Origin: Candidatus Fermentithermobacillaceae bacterium
Lineage (GTDB): Bacteria > Bacillota > Sulfobacillia > Fermentithermobacillales > Fermentithermobacillaceae
NCBI GenBank assembly: GCA_012841375.1
Contig: DUUV01000028.1
Coordinates: 130,602 to 194,601, forward strand
DNA length: 64,000 nt
Direction: 5' to 3'
Below are positions 1 to 7,998 of this stretch, in pieces (within the stretch, counting starts at the first letter, position 1; every line of letters begins with the position of its first letter). The position numbers were made by a program, and so were the translations under genes. The notes below the pieces were generated by a model. The model saw only the letters and a program-made list of their open reading frames with translations. It was not told where the DNA came from and did not search any database.

Positions 1-1
1 G

Positions 2-811
2 GCCAAGGGCGAAGTCCACTGCCTTGACGTCGGGCGCGGGACCGGGATTTGGCGCGCGTCTCTCGACCCTGCGGGCTTCTCAGCCCCTCCGGCCATAGCG
101 GCTGTCTCAGGCGGCAGGTCGGTCGTCATAGGTTCGTCGTCGGGCACTCTCTACAGCCTGAACGCCGTGACGGGTTCCAAGCTTTGGGAGTGCAAGGCAA
201 CAGGCGCCATAGTCTCTGCGCCGCGCTTTTCCGGAGACCGGGTGACCTTTGGAGCATGGGACGGCTATCTCTACTCGGTGGACGCCGAAACCGGAACCGT
301 CATGTGGTCTCTGAAGATGGGTCGGCAAGTCTACTATGCGCCGTATCTTTCTCCGGTGGTCTATGAAGGAAAGGTCTTCGCGACGACGCCTTACGACACT
401 CACTCGGGAGGCGCGCTCTTGGCCGCCTATGACCTCTCTTCGGGCGAAGCCGTGTGGAGCACGAGGTGGCCGGCGACTCTCCTATCGCCATCCATCTCGA
501 GAGCGGGTGAACTCGTCATACCCGGAGCCAACGGGAGCATCTACGCGTTCTCCCCGTCAGACGGGACGCCCCTTTGGAGAATGGACGCCGGCAGCACCCT
601 CTTCCTTGCCCCGCCGGGACCGGGCCCCGAATACGTGTCTGGCGGATACAGAGGCCTGGTGACTTTCCTCACCCACGACGCCAAGACGGACTTCAAGGTG
701 AGCGACGCGTCCCTGTTCGTATCTCCCCTGATCGCCCGGCTGCGATCGGGCACCCTGGTGCTCTTCGCCGATTCCCAGGGACATCTGGCAGCGGTGAGAT
801 TTCCGAACTAG
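2..811 (+). CDS. PQQ/WD40-like beta-propeller repeat protein (5' partial)
   Basis: The reading frame is open through the left edge of the window, so the N-terminus is missing. The visible 269 residues consist of repeated blades with the pattern G-x-[LI]-Y-[SA]-[LF]-[ND]-x-x-[TS]-G-x-x-x-W, for example LYSLNAVTGSKLWE, LYSVDAETGTVMW and IYAFSPSDGTPLWR. This is the signature of PQQ-like (quinoprotein/PknD-type) beta-propellers. Such domains act in extracytoplasmic binding or as BamB-like scaffolds; no catalytic residues are apparent. Blades continue to within a few residues of the stop. The next gene follows after about 75 bases on the same strand. The family is clear, the function is not. Confidence 0.8.
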   Translation, partial: AKGEVHCLDVGRGTGIWRASLDPAGFSAPPAIAAVSGGRSVVIGSSSGTLYSLNAVTGSKLWECKATGAIVSAPRFSGDRVTFGAWDGYLYSVDAETGTVMWSLKMGRQVYYAPYLSPVVYEGKVFATTPYDTHSGGALLAAYDLSSGEAVWSTRWPATLLSPSISRAGELVIPGANGSIYAFSPSDGTPLWRMDAGSTLFLAPPGPGPEYVSGGYRGLVTFLTHDAKTDFKVSDASLFVSPLIARLRSGTLVLFADSQGHLAAVRFPN

Positions 812-886
812 CGCTTCCTGCCTTAATCCTGTGACCTCCTTCGGGGCATGATCCGGTTGAGGGTTCTTCGAAGGAGGTCTTCCGAT

Positions 887-2068
887 TTGAGAGCTGGCCC
901 CAAGTTCGCCCCGGTATCCAAGCCCTCGCGCGTGGTCATCATAGGCGCCGGCGCGATAGGGTCTCAGTACGCCTATACCCTGTTGCTTCAGGGAATCGCC
1001 GGCGAGATCTGCCTCCTGGACACGAACGTCGAAAGAGCCCGGGCAGAGGCGCTTGACCTCAGTCATACGGTGCCCCTCGCCAGGCGGGCCGAGGTCTGGG
1101 CCGGCACTTTCGATGACATCGCCGGCGCCGACGTCATCATGATCGCCGCCGGGGCCCCCAGGAAGCAGGCCCAAACAGGTACAGACCTCCTCAGGGAGAA
1201 CGCACGGATCGTGGGAGACATTGCCGGAGGAGCCGGAGCCATGGCTCCCGACGCCGTCTACCTGGTCGCGACCATGCCGGTGGACGTCATGGCTTACGTC
1301 ACCATGATGAGGTCCGGTGTACATCACTCCCACGTCCTCGGCTGTGGCACTCTTCTGGATACCTCTCTCTTGAGACACATGGCAAGCCGGCGTCTGGGAG
1401 TTGCCCCTCATGACATACAGGCGCTGGTAGTCGGGGAACACGGACCCTCGGGAGTAGTGGCGTGGAGCCAATCCGGAGTGGCGGGGACCGATCTTGACAG
1501 ATGGCCCGAACTCGATGGGGAGACCCGCCACAGGCTGACCCAGGAGCTAAGGAGCGCGGCGCATGAGTTGATGACAAGAAAGGGAGGCAACTCTTTCGCC
1601 GAAGCTCTTGCCCTCGCCCGCGTCACGGAAGCGGTGCTCAGGGATACAAGGACGGTCTTCCCCGTCTCCTCCTATCTTCAGGGTGAATACGGCATCAGAG
1701 ACGTCTACGTAGGGGTTCCGTCGGTGGTGGGCCGCGAAGGGGTGCTCCGGACAATTGAGGTTCCCCTCTCAGAAAGCGAGCGACGAAGGCTCCGCCAGTC
1801 TGCCGAGGTCATTGCCGACACTATCAGCACTCTGGAGCTGGAAAAGACCCGTCCCACCCGCCTCGTTCCTGCCCTTGTGGGGCAAGGTCTGGAGATCTCC
1901 GACGAATTCGTAACAGGAAGCTACGCCGGCGGGCGCCCCGGATCCGTATCCTCCTCCCCACCGGGGCGCGGAATCCACGACACGTCTATGGACGAACCTC
2001 CGCGGGCTAGGCCCATCCGCGCCATAAAACCGAAGAAGATCACGGCGAGGCCGAAAAAGCTCACCTAG
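887..2068 (+). CDS. Lactate/malate dehydrogenase-like protein with altered active site
   Basis: The Rossmann nucleotide-binding motif GAGAIGSQYAY, an acidic residue after beta-2 (LLDTN) and the LDH/MDH family C-terminal domain are all present. The catalytic His is kept in GEHG (residue about 185), as is its Asp partner in LLDT (about 158). Two substrate arginines are changed: the mobile-loop Arg109 equivalent is Gly (APRKQAQTGTDLL) and the carboxylate-binding Arg171 equivalent is Leu (LLDTSLLRH). The usual NPVD is MPVD. A basic, proline-rich tail of about 70 residues follows the family domain. The start is taken as TTG at 887 because AAGGAGGT (871-878) lies 8 bases before it; the in-frame ATG at 848 has no ribosome binding site. 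The fold is secure. Ordinary lactate or malate dehydrogenase activity is doubtful. Confidence 0.8.
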   Translation: MRAGPKFAPVSKPSRVVIIGAGAIGSQYAYTLLLQGIAGEICLLDTNVERARAEALDLSHTVPLARRAEVWAGTFDDIAGADVIMIAAGAPRKQAQTGTDLLRENARIVGDIAGGAGAMAPDAVYLVATMPVDVMAYVTMMRSGVHHSHVLGCGTLLDTSLLRHMASRRLGVAPHDIQALVVGEHGPSGVVAWSQSGVAGTDLDRWPELDGETRHRLTQELRSAAHELMTRKGGNSFAEALALARVTEAVLRDTRTVFPVSSYLQGEYGIRDVYVGVPSVVGREGVLRTIEVPLSESERRRLRQSAEVIADTISTLELEKTRPTRLVPALVGQGLEISDEFVTGSYAGGRPGSVSSSPPGRGIHDTSMDEPPRARPIRAIKPKKITARPKKLT

Positions 2069-2498
2069 AATCCCGTCTGCCCTCGAATCTCGGCGACCGG
2101 GCTATGGTTACGCTGGAGTAAGACGAGGTGACCTCGGCCAGTCTTCCATTCACGTAGCGCTCCGTGATCTCAACTCTAGGCACCACCACCGTAAGTTCAT
2201 AGGGAACGTCCAGGTCGCTTGACGACCTCATTGCCATGGAGAGACGGCCGACAGTGATGGCGGCCTCATCGGTTGTAGCCGCGCGAGGGTCACCGGGACC
2301 GGCCGGCCAGGGGGCACGACCCGGTCTCATTGGGCACTCCGGCTCCTTTGGGCGTCCCGGTCTCTTTGGATGATCCCGCCTCATTGACCCAAGACCCCTA
2401 GAACGCCAATGGGAGCGGTCAATCACCCTTGGCTCCAATCCCATGATGGTCTTGGCCCAACGAACCACGCGGCCAATCCAGCCCAACAACCTCACCAC
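2061..2498 (-). CDS. Hypothetical protein with internal Pro/Arg-rich repeats
   Basis: This 145-codon frame starts with GTG and converges with the preceding dehydrogenase-like gene, overlapping its last 8 bases. The N-terminal half is basic and Pro/Arg-rich and is encoded partly by a degenerate 18-bp tandem repeat. The C-terminal third (VPYELTVVVPRVEITERYVN and following) has the alternating hydrophobic pattern of beta strands and looks like genuine protein. The upstream ribosome binding site is weak (GAGAAG). No family is recognised. It may be a real small protein whose start lies further downstream, or a chance frame in an intergenic repeat. Confidence 0.35.
   Translation of the reverse strand: MVRLLGWIGRVVRWAKTIMGLEPRVIDRSHWRSRGLGSMRRDHPKRPGRPKEPECPMRPGRAPWPAGPGDPRAATTDEAAITVGRLSMAMRSSSDLDVPYELTVVVPRVEITERYVNGRLAEVTSSYSSVTIARSPRFEGRRDSR
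2321..2392. repeat. Degenerate 18-bp tandem repeat, four copies
   Basis: Four successive units begin CCGGTCTCATTGGGCACT (2321), CCGGCTCCTTTGGGCGTC (2339), CCGGTCTCTTTGGATGAT (2357) and CCGCCTCATTGACCCAAG (about 2375). They keep the CCGGyCTC-TTGG core in an 18-base period, so each unit could encode six residues in the minus-strand frame (R/P/K/E-rich). Confidence 0.6.
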
Positions 2499-2600
2499 AC
2501 TTCTCTAGTCAATGCCGGACTCAATACCGGGTGCCGTGTGCGCACTCAAGGGTTGGGGCCCCAAAGGATCTTATGTCAATCGTCTCGGCGATGCTTCACC

Positions 2601-3593
2601 TCACATCCGATCGGGCCGGGCATCCCGCCACACACCGGCATCCAGAGCCGCGATGGCGTTCATGATATGCGCTATAAAGCGGTCCCTATCCACACCGACG
2701 GCCACTCGCGCGTTGGGCGGCCTGCCTGTGACACCTCCAAAATCGACTACCGTCCGCCCTGCGGTGAACTCGCCGCGCGTCTCGATATCCACGCGTACGT
2801 GCCGCGTCGTGATCACGCCCTCGTCGAACACCGCGGCAACTGCGAGGGCGTCGTGGACGGGGTTTCCCTCAAACCCTTTTGACCTGTAAGACCGCGAATA
2901 GAAGTCCAGGAGGCCCGCGGCGAAAGCGCCTACCCGCCCACTCTCTCGAAGAGCCTCCACCTCCCGGGGGTAGATGAGAGCCTTGTGCGTGACGTCCAAC
3001 CCTACCATGGTGATGGGCACTCCCGATTCGAAAACTACCCGCGCCGCCTCCGGATCGGTCATGATGTTGAATTCGGCCGACGGCGTCCGGTTGCCCTCCC
3101 CTGCCGCCCCTCCCATAAGGACAACTCGCTCGATCTTCGCCCTGATGTCGGGGAACGCGAGAAAGGCGATAGCGATGTTTGTGAGCGGCCCGGTAGGCAC
3201 CAGAGTCACCTTTACCGGAGATTGGCGCAAAGCCGACGACAAGAACTCCACTGCCGTGAGATCTGAACCTCTGAGTTCGGGGCGAGGCGCGGAGAGACCC
3301 TCTAGACCGCTCTCGCCGTGAACGTCCCGCGCCGTCTCAAGCGGTCTCAGCATAGGAGAGTCCGCGCCTCTCCCAACGGGGACGGCGGCTCGGATGAGCG
3401 ACAAGACCGCCAGGGCGTTCCTCAAGGCGTTCTCTCCCGTGGTATTTCCGGCGACGGTGGTCACACCTAAGACATTCAACCGGCCACAGCCGAAGGCAAG
3501 CATCAGGGCGATGGCATCATCATGGCCGGGATCACAATCGATAATGACCGGGATACGTGGGCCGGTCCGGGAAGCCAAATCCATCTCTCTCAA
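2601..3593 (-). CDS. Nucleoside hydrolase (inosine/uridine-preferring family)
   Basis: The N-terminal DCDPGHDDAIALMLA is the calcium-binding DxDxGxDD signature of nucleoside hydrolases (IunH/RihA-C family), which cleave ribonucleosides to ribose and free base. The 330-residue length is typical. The strand following VTLVPTGPLTNIA and the VLMGGA segment also match the family, as does the late VHDALAVA Asp-containing motif. Translation probably starts at TTG 3593, six bases after GAGGAGGG. The gene lies 14 bases downstream of the HTH-ribokinase fusion on the same strand. The pair therefore forms a nucleoside/ribose salvage operon: the hydrolase releases ribose and the kinase phosphorylates it. 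Confidence 0.92.
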   Translation of the reverse strand: MREMDLASRTGPRIPVIIDCDPGHDDAIALMLAFGCGRLNVLGVTTVAGNTTGENALRNALAVLSLIRAAVPVGRGADSPMLRPLETARDVHGESGLEGLSAPRPELRGSDLTAVEFLSSALRQSPVKVTLVPTGPLTNIAIAFLAFPDIRAKIERVVLMGGAAGEGNRTPSAEFNIMTDPEAARVVFESGVPITMVGLDVTHKALIYPREVEALRESGRVGAFAAGLLDFYSRSYRSKGFEGNPVHDALAVAAVFDEGVITTRHVRVDIETRGEFTAGRTVVDFGGVTGRPPNARVAVGVDRDRFIAHIMNAIAALDAGVWRDARPDRM

Positions 3594-3607
3594 GAGAGTC
3601 CCTCCTC

Positions 3608-4726
3608 TTACCCAGACAAGAGTCTTTCGATTTCAGCCCGCCAGGCCATGGCGGGCTGCGCGCCGTGCTTTGTGACGGCGAGCGCCCCTGCGGCGTTGGC
3701 AAACCTCACCGCTTCCGCCAGCGTCCTGCCTTCGCTTAAGAGCGCTGCAAGAGCCCCGGAAAAAGCGTCGCCTGCGGCCGTCGTGTCCACGACCTGGACG
3801 CTGTGGCCCGGGACGTGCTCGACCTCGACCGAGGACGCTGTGGCGTAGACGACTCCATCTGCCCCCAATTTGACGATGGCGCACTTCACGCCCTGTGCAA
3901 CCAGTTCTCGGGCAGCCAACGAAGCAGACCGGACGTCCGTCACTTGAATGCCTGTAAGAACAGCCGCTTCGTGACGGTTCGGAGTGATGTAGTCAACCAA
4001 AGAGATGAGTGGCGGGGGAAGCGGGGCCGCAGGAGCAGGGTCCAGCATCACGATGACGCCGCGGTCTTTGGCTACTTGAGCAGCATATACAACCGCGTCC
4101 ATAGGGATCTCCAACTGAAGAAGGAGGATCCTAGAGCCATCCAGCACGGGCGCCAAACGGTCCACATCCTCCCTGCCCACAAGTCCGTTGGCGCCGGCGA
4201 CAACGATTATGGAGTTCTCGCCGCTCCCATCGATTGTGATATGAGCGCTGCCGGTGGGAATCCCGGCAACCCTCTGGAGCAAGTCACCTCTCACACCGGC
4301 GTCAAGCAGGCTCTGGGTCAGGACTCCCGAGAAGACGTCGTCACCCATGCGTCCGGCGATGGCCACCCTGCCCCCTGCCTTGCTGGCCGCCACAGCCTGG
4401 TTGGCCCCCTTGCCTCCGGCGTGAACGCTGAAACCGGTGCCATGAACCGTCTCCCCCGGTAGAGGCCTCACTTCGGTCCGGACCACAAAATCCACGTTCA
4501 GGCTGCCCAAGACCAGTATGTCATTCTTCGGCCACACCTTGCCGGCTCCCCCTGAAAGCACACGCGCGGAAGGGTTTGGCGTGTAACCCAAGTGAGACAC
4601 TGCCTCCAAAACACGTTTCCGGGTCGATTCCTTCACGTAACCCGTTTCGTTGATGACGCGCGACACGGTGGCTATGGAGACGCCCGCTTTCCGGGCCACA
4701 TCTCTGATGGTTATGTCTCCCCTCAT
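3608..4726 (-). CDS. rbsK: LacI-type HTH fused to ribokinase (PfkB family)
   Basis: Residues 1-60 form a complete LacI-family DNA-binding region: the HTH in [20 protein letters not shown] and the hinge-helix-like [13 protein letters not shown]. From about residue 68 the protein is a ribokinase: [12 protein letters not shown], the PfkB signature [23 protein letters not shown] and the catalytic anion-hole [14 protein letters not shown]. No periplasmic-binding-type effector domain is present; the kinase occupies its place. The start is ATG 4726, preceded by AGGGGAGG at the right spacing; the frame extending further upstream runs through the operators. It leads the operon with the nucleoside hydrolase. 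By inference it is a ribose-responsive self-regulating kinase. Confidence 0.9.
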   Translation of the reverse strand: MRGDITIRDVARKAGVSIATVSRVINETGYVKESTRKRVLEAVSHLGYTPNPSARVLSGGAGKVWPKNDILVLGSLNVDFVVRTEVRPLPGETVHGTGFSVHAGGKGANQAVAASKAGGRVAIAGRMGDDVFSGVLTQSLLDAGVRGDLLQRVAGIPTGSAHITIDGSGENSIIVVAGANGLVGREDVDRLAPVLDGSRILLLQLEIPMDAVVYAAQVAKDRGVIVMLDPAPAAPLPPPLISLVDYITPNRHEAAVLTGIQVTDVRSASLAARELVAQGVKCAIVKLGADGVVYATASSVEVEHVPGHSVQVVDTTAAGDAFSGALAALLSEGRTLAEAVRFANAAGALAVTKHGAQPAMAWRAEIERLLSG

Positions 4727-4746
4727 CTCGCCTCCCCTTTCACAGA

Positions 4747-4823
4747 TGAAAACGTTTTCGCACTTTCCGCCCCACACATGGAACCGTTTCCACACCAACT
4801 TCCGGATAATGAAAACGTTTCCA
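4747..4823. promoter_or_regulatory. Three LacI-family operator-like palindromes
   Basis: Three sites lie just upstream of the HTH-ribokinase start. They are TGAAAACGTTTTCG (4747-4760, with a perfect 12-bp palindrome), TGGAACCGTTTCCA (4779-4792) and TGAAAACGTTTCCA (4810-4823). All have the central CG typical of LacI-family operators. Centre-to-centre distances are 32 and 31 bases, close to three helical turns, so all face the same side of the DNA. They sit between the divergent gene at 4962 and the fusion gene, and by inference they are the fusion's autoregulatory sites. Confidence 0.8.
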
Positions 4824-4961
4824 CAATGTTTTCTGAAACATTCGCCCACCTTTCCGGAGCTTCCTTCCGTGAGTCTGGAGAACAATAGTGATGGCGGCAG
4901 TAGCACTCCCCGGGTCGCCTGCATAGCGTTATGTAAAGAACGAACCGATGGAGGGGGTTCC

Positions 4962-5414
4962 GTGCAAATCGATGCCCTGTCCCTGTCACTGGCGCCGCGG
5001 GAGGTTTCGGCCCTCCTCTTGAGCGTACCGCTTCCTCAGGGGATTCACCTAAGCGACGTGGCGCTTAAGGACTCGGGGCTGGAGCTCACCGTGAAGGCGT
5101 CATTTCTTCTGAATCTACCCGTCAAGTTCCGCGTAGAGGTCCATTCGCACGCCGGATCTCGGGTCTCCGTCAAGGTGACCCCGCCCATAAAGCCAAGATG
5201 GCTGGTGTTGAGGCCTCTCATCGCGTCCATTCCCGGGGCCATGTACGCAGGCCACAGCATAGTCGAACTTGATCTCGTCTCTCTATCCAAAGGATACCTG
5301 TCTTCAGTCTCCATACAGAGGATTGTGCTGAATAGGAACGGCCTGCGGGTCGACATGACCGGGTTGAAGTCTAAGATCGGCTGGGAGGAGATAACGCGGA
5401 AGCTGCCCTGGTAA
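4962..5414 (+). CDS. Hypothetical protein
   Basis: This 150-residue soluble protein is transcribed divergently from the HTH-ribokinase gene. The GTG start at 4962 is chosen because GGAGGGGG lies 5 bases upstream; longer in-frame extensions would run through the operator region. The sequence alternates hydrophobic strands ([38 protein letters not shown]) and ends with [13 protein letters not shown], which suggests a lipid-binding-like or SMP-type beta fold. No family is recognised. The shared intergenic operators could affect its expression too. Confidence 0.7.
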   Translation: MQIDALSLSLAPREVSALLLSVPLPQGIHLSDVALKDSGLELTVKASFLLNLPVKFRVEVHSHAGSRVSVKVTPPIKPRWLVLRPLIASIPGAMYAGHSIVELDLVSLSKGYLSSVSIQRIVLNRNGLRVDMTGLKSKIGWEEITRKLPW

Positions 5415-5502
5415 GTGACCGGACTGAGGCCCCCCTTCCCTCACACATGCCGTGCGGTAGTCATATTATTCTTACGAAACGGTAAACGAGGAGGCGCATG
5501 GC

Positions 5503-5955
5503 GTGGAAGAGAAAAACGAGGTGACGGCGCGAGAGGCCGGCGGGCAGCACGTCCACGATTACTTTGGCAGAACATCGGTTGACAGAGGCCATTTCCATAC
5601 GTTCACCGGTTCCACAAACGTCCAGACCGTGGTTGTAGGCGGCCACGCACACGAATACGCGAACGTCACCAGGGTCGCCGAGAATCACGTCCACCGCATG
5701 CATGGAGTCTCAAGCGTTCAGATGCCCGTGATGATGGGTCACGTCCACCGCCTGCAGGGAACCACAACCGTAGATGACAATCACAGCCACGTGTATGACG
5801 TCTACACCGGGTTGCAGCGGGTGCCCAGAAATGTGAGACGCGGAAGATTCTTCGGCCCGTTCCGCCTGAAAGCCGAGGGAGCGGAACCCCCTGAAGAGCC
5901 CCGCCCCCGGCGCAAGTCTAGGGTTAGGACGCCTGAAGCCGACGAGAAACCGTAG
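5503..5955 (+). CDS. YmaF-like histidine-rich protein
   Basis: At least six HxH pairs (HVH, HFH, HAH, HVH, HVH, HSH) recur about every 15-20 residues within alternating strand segments, followed by a basic/proline tail. This matches the YmaF family of Bacillota, small His-rich proteins of unknown role that plausibly bind metal. The GTG start at 5503 has GAGGAGG 8 bases upstream; the ATG at 5498 is out of frame. The 3' end overlaps the convergent cyclodeaminase-family gene by 32 bases. Confidence 0.75.
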   Translation: MEEKNEVTAREAGGQHVHDYFGRTSVDRGHFHTFTGSTNVQTVVVGGHAHEYANVTRVAENHVHRMHGVSSVQMPVMMGHVHRLQGTTTVDDNHSHVYDVYTGLQRVPRNVRRGRFFGPFRLKAEGAEPPEEPRPRRKSRVRTPEADEKP

Positions 5956-6562
5956 CCGCCGCCCTTTCTTTCAGCACAGCGGCCTGTTCAAGCAGGCCGT
6001 TCTTGTTTGCCAGAGCTTCATCGCGGAAGGCGGCATCTTTGATCAGTGGAACGTTGATATCGACGTTGAGGAGCGCCGCCCGCACCGCGGCGTCGGCCAA
6101 GTAGGCCGCGACGCCTGCGTCGCTGATCGCCATCTGGCTGCCGATAGGAGCAAGTTCATCGACAAGCTCCAGGATGGAGAGCGCGGCACGGGCTATGTCG
6201 AGCGGAGTGCCGGTCGCGCCCTTAAGAGCTTCTTGGATAAGGAGCTGGCGCCGTTCCTTCTCCTCATCGGTTCCGGCAGGCATCTTGTAGCACTCCATGA
6301 AGCGACCGAATACGGTCATGTCGGCCTCGACCAAGTCTTCTGCCCGGTTCATGAGGGCCATGGCACGATCTCGGATCCGAATCACCTGTTCCTCGACGCT
6401 CTTGTACCTCTTCTTGCCGATGGTCAGATTGCAGACCATCCCTACCATGGACGCGGCGAAGGCCGCGGTAATGGCGGCGATGCTGCCGCCCCCGGGTGTC
6501 GGCTCGCTGGATGCGGAGACCTTGAGCACATCCCGGAGGCTACGGGAGAACAGATCGCTCAT
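5924..6562 (-). CDS. fchA: Formiminotransferase-cyclodeaminase family protein (methenyl-THF cyclohydrolase, FchA-like)
   Basis: The N-terminal SSEPTPGGGSIAAITAAFAASM is the glycine-rich folate-site signature of the FTCD C-terminal/FchA family. The remainder is all-helical and the 212-residue length matches stand-alone FchA, which interconverts 5,10-methenyl-THF and 10-formyl-THF or deaminates formimino-THF. AAGGAGAA precedes ATG 6562. It is 20 bases downstream of folD in the same direction, so the two form a one-carbon operon. Because FolD already has cyclohydrolase activity, this protein either adds cyclohydrolase capacity or handles formimino-THF from amino acid or purine breakdown. Confidence 0.85.
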   Translation of the reverse strand: MSDLFSRSLRDVLKVSASSEPTPGGGSIAAITAAFAASMVGMVCNLTIGKKRYKSVEEQVIRIRDRAMALMNRAEDLVEADMTVFGRFMECYKMPAGTDEEKERRQLLIQEALKGATGTPLDIARAALSILELVDELAPIGSQMAISDAGVAAYLADAAVRAALLNVDINVPLIKDAAFRDEALANKNGLLEQAAVLKERAAATVSRRLQAS

Positions 6563-6582
6563 TTCGCTTCTCCTTTCAAAGC

Positions 6583-7434
6583 CTACTTGCCCAGTCCCTG
6601 GAGACTCAGGGCCTTCAGGATATTCTTCTGGATTAGGGCCGTAGTGAGGCTGCCGACCCCGCCGGGGACGGGAGTAATGGCGCCCGCGACTTCCGAAACG
6701 GCATCAAAATCAACGTCTCCCACGGTCTTTCCGTCAACCTCGTTGATGCCCGCATCCACGACGACCGTGCCCGGGCTCACCATCTCCCGGGTCACCAACC
6801 CTGCTCTACCCGCCGCGGCCACTATGATGTCGGCAGCCAGCGTGTGTTTCTTCAGGTCCTTCGTCCTCGTGTGACAGACGGTGACCGTCGCGTTCTCGTT
6901 GAGCAGGAGGAAGATGAGGGGCTTTCCTACCGTATCTCCGCGACCGACCAGGCAGACATTCTTCCCTTCCAGAGTTACCCCTTGACGCTTCATGATCTCA
7001 ATGCAGCTCTGCGGGGTGACCGGGAAAAGCCCTTCCTTAGTGGTGAACATGCGCCCCCTGTTTATAGGGCTCAGGCCGTCAACGTCCTTGTCGGGATGCA
7101 CGGCCATCATAACCCGCTCTTTGTTCATGTGTCTCGGCAGTGGGAGCTCTACCATGATCCCGTGGCACCCGGGATCCTTCGAGAGCTCATCCAGCTTGGC
7201 CAGCACTTCTTCTTCTGACGCCGACTCGGGAAACTTATGTAGCTCAAATCCGATACCCGAGTTCTTGCACGCCCTCTCTTTGGACCTGGCGTACAACACC
7301 GAGGCCGGGTCGTCTCCGACAAGGACGACTGCCAGTTTGGGCGAAACTCCTTTTTCCTTTAGCGCCGCTACTTCGGCTCTGACTTCTTGTCTGATTGAGG
7401 CTGCGACGGCCTTACCGTCTAGGATAGTTGCCAA
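6583..7434 (-). CDS. folD: Bifunctional methylene-THF dehydrogenase/methenyl-THF cyclohydrolase FolD
   Basis: The 283-residue product has the FolD features: the YARSKERAC segment with the catalytic Lys, the VELPLPRHMN and DVDGLSPIN substrate-site motifs, the GRGDTVGKPL nucleotide-binding segment, and the C-terminal PVPGGVGSLTTA signature. It oxidises methylene-THF to methenyl-THF and hydrolyses that to 10-formyl-THF in the cytoplasm. Translation begins at TTG 7434, seven bases after GAGGGGGG. It forms an operon with the downstream fchA-like gene. Confidence 0.96.
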   Translation of the reverse strand: MATILDGKAVAASIRQEVRAEVAALKEKGVSPKLAVVLVGDDPASVLYARSKERACKNSGIGFELHKFPESASEEEVLAKLDELSKDPGCHGIMVELPLPRHMNKERVMMAVHPDKDVDGLSPINRGRMFTTKEGLFPVTPQSCIEIMKRQGVTLEGKNVCLVGRGDTVGKPLIFLLLNENATVTVCHTRTKDLKKHTLAADIIVAAAGRAGLVTREMVSPGTVVVDAGINEVDGKTVGDVDFDAVSEVAGAITPVPGGVGSLTTALIQKNILKALSLQGLGK

Positions 7435-7522
7435 CCGAGAACCCCCCTCTGTAGATCGTTCCCGCTAATTGTACAACATGCGCACGAGACAAACCTCTCG
7501 TCCGTCCTGAGCGGAGAAACTT

Positions 7523-7548
7523 GAGAGCGGGCTCGAAAGCCCGCCCTC
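7523..7548 (-). terminator. GC-rich hairpin downstream of zinc-ribbon gene
   Basis: On the minus strand GCGGGCT-TTCG-AGCCCGC forms a 7-bp GC stem with a tetraloop, extended by GAG/CTC beyond one mismatch. It lies 25 bases after the stop codon of the gene at 7573. The sequence after the stem has only a short T tract (AAGTTTCTCC), so termination is likely but not certain. Confidence 0.6.
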
Positions 7549-7572
7549 ACACTCAACCTCTTATGTCGGACC

Positions 7573-7998
7573 CTATTGGACTTTGGTTCCACATTGGGAA
7601 CAGAACACGTCGGCGGGTCTCAGCTCGGAACCGCACTGGGAGCAAAACGCCTTGGCCTTGGCCTCTTCCTCTGCGGCCTTCTCCGCCCCGGCCTTTTCCT
7701 TGGCTTCGGCTTCCGCCTTCAAGGCTTCGATCTCGCGGTTCTTCTCTTCGATGCGTTTCTCCGTTTCGTCGACGGCGGCGAAGCTTTCGGCCAGTTCAGG
7801 TGGAAAAGCCGTACCAACCCTATACAGGGCGTATGCTTTCCGGCCCACCTCCTCGAGCCTCCGGCCGCGCTCGTTTTCCAGCGACATGAGCTCGACTTTC
7901 AGCCTGCCGACTTTCGTGAGTTCCTTGGTCTCCTGAACAAGTGTCTCGGCACCCGTCCTTATGGTCTGCCCGATTTTCGACCAGAGGTCTTTGGACAC
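7573..7998 (-). CDS. Zinc-ribbon protein with coiled coil
   Basis: The N-terminal two thirds are strongly helical and charged; roughly residues 35-110 are Glu/Lys/Ala-rich with heptad character, which indicates a coiled coil. The C-terminus carries the paired CSQCG...CSQCG zinc-ribbon knuckle. Proteins of this layout are common, poorly characterised Bacillota proteins. Start is GTG 7998 (AAGGGGG six bases upstream); an ATG two codons earlier abuts the ribosome binding site. A hairpin follows the gene. The specific role is unknown. Confidence 0.75.
   Translation of the reverse strand: MSKDLWSKIGQTIRTGAETLVQETKELTKVGRLKVELMSLENERGRRLEEVGRKAYALYRVGTAFPPELAESFAAVDETEKRIEEKNREIEALKAEAEAKEKAGAEKAAEEEAKAKAFCSQCGSELRPADVFCSQCGTKVQ

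Noticed and set aside
557-1531. Long open frame (324 codons) on the minus strand across the dehydrogenase-like gene
   Set aside because: It is antisense to a gene with clear family motifs, has no ribosome binding site, and shows repetitive His/Gly/Arg-rich composition typical of a shadow frame in GC-rich DNA.
4827-4840. TGTTTTCTGAAACA inverted repeat next to the three operators
   Set aside because: It lacks the central CG and does not fit the 31-32 base spacing, so it was not counted as a fourth operator.
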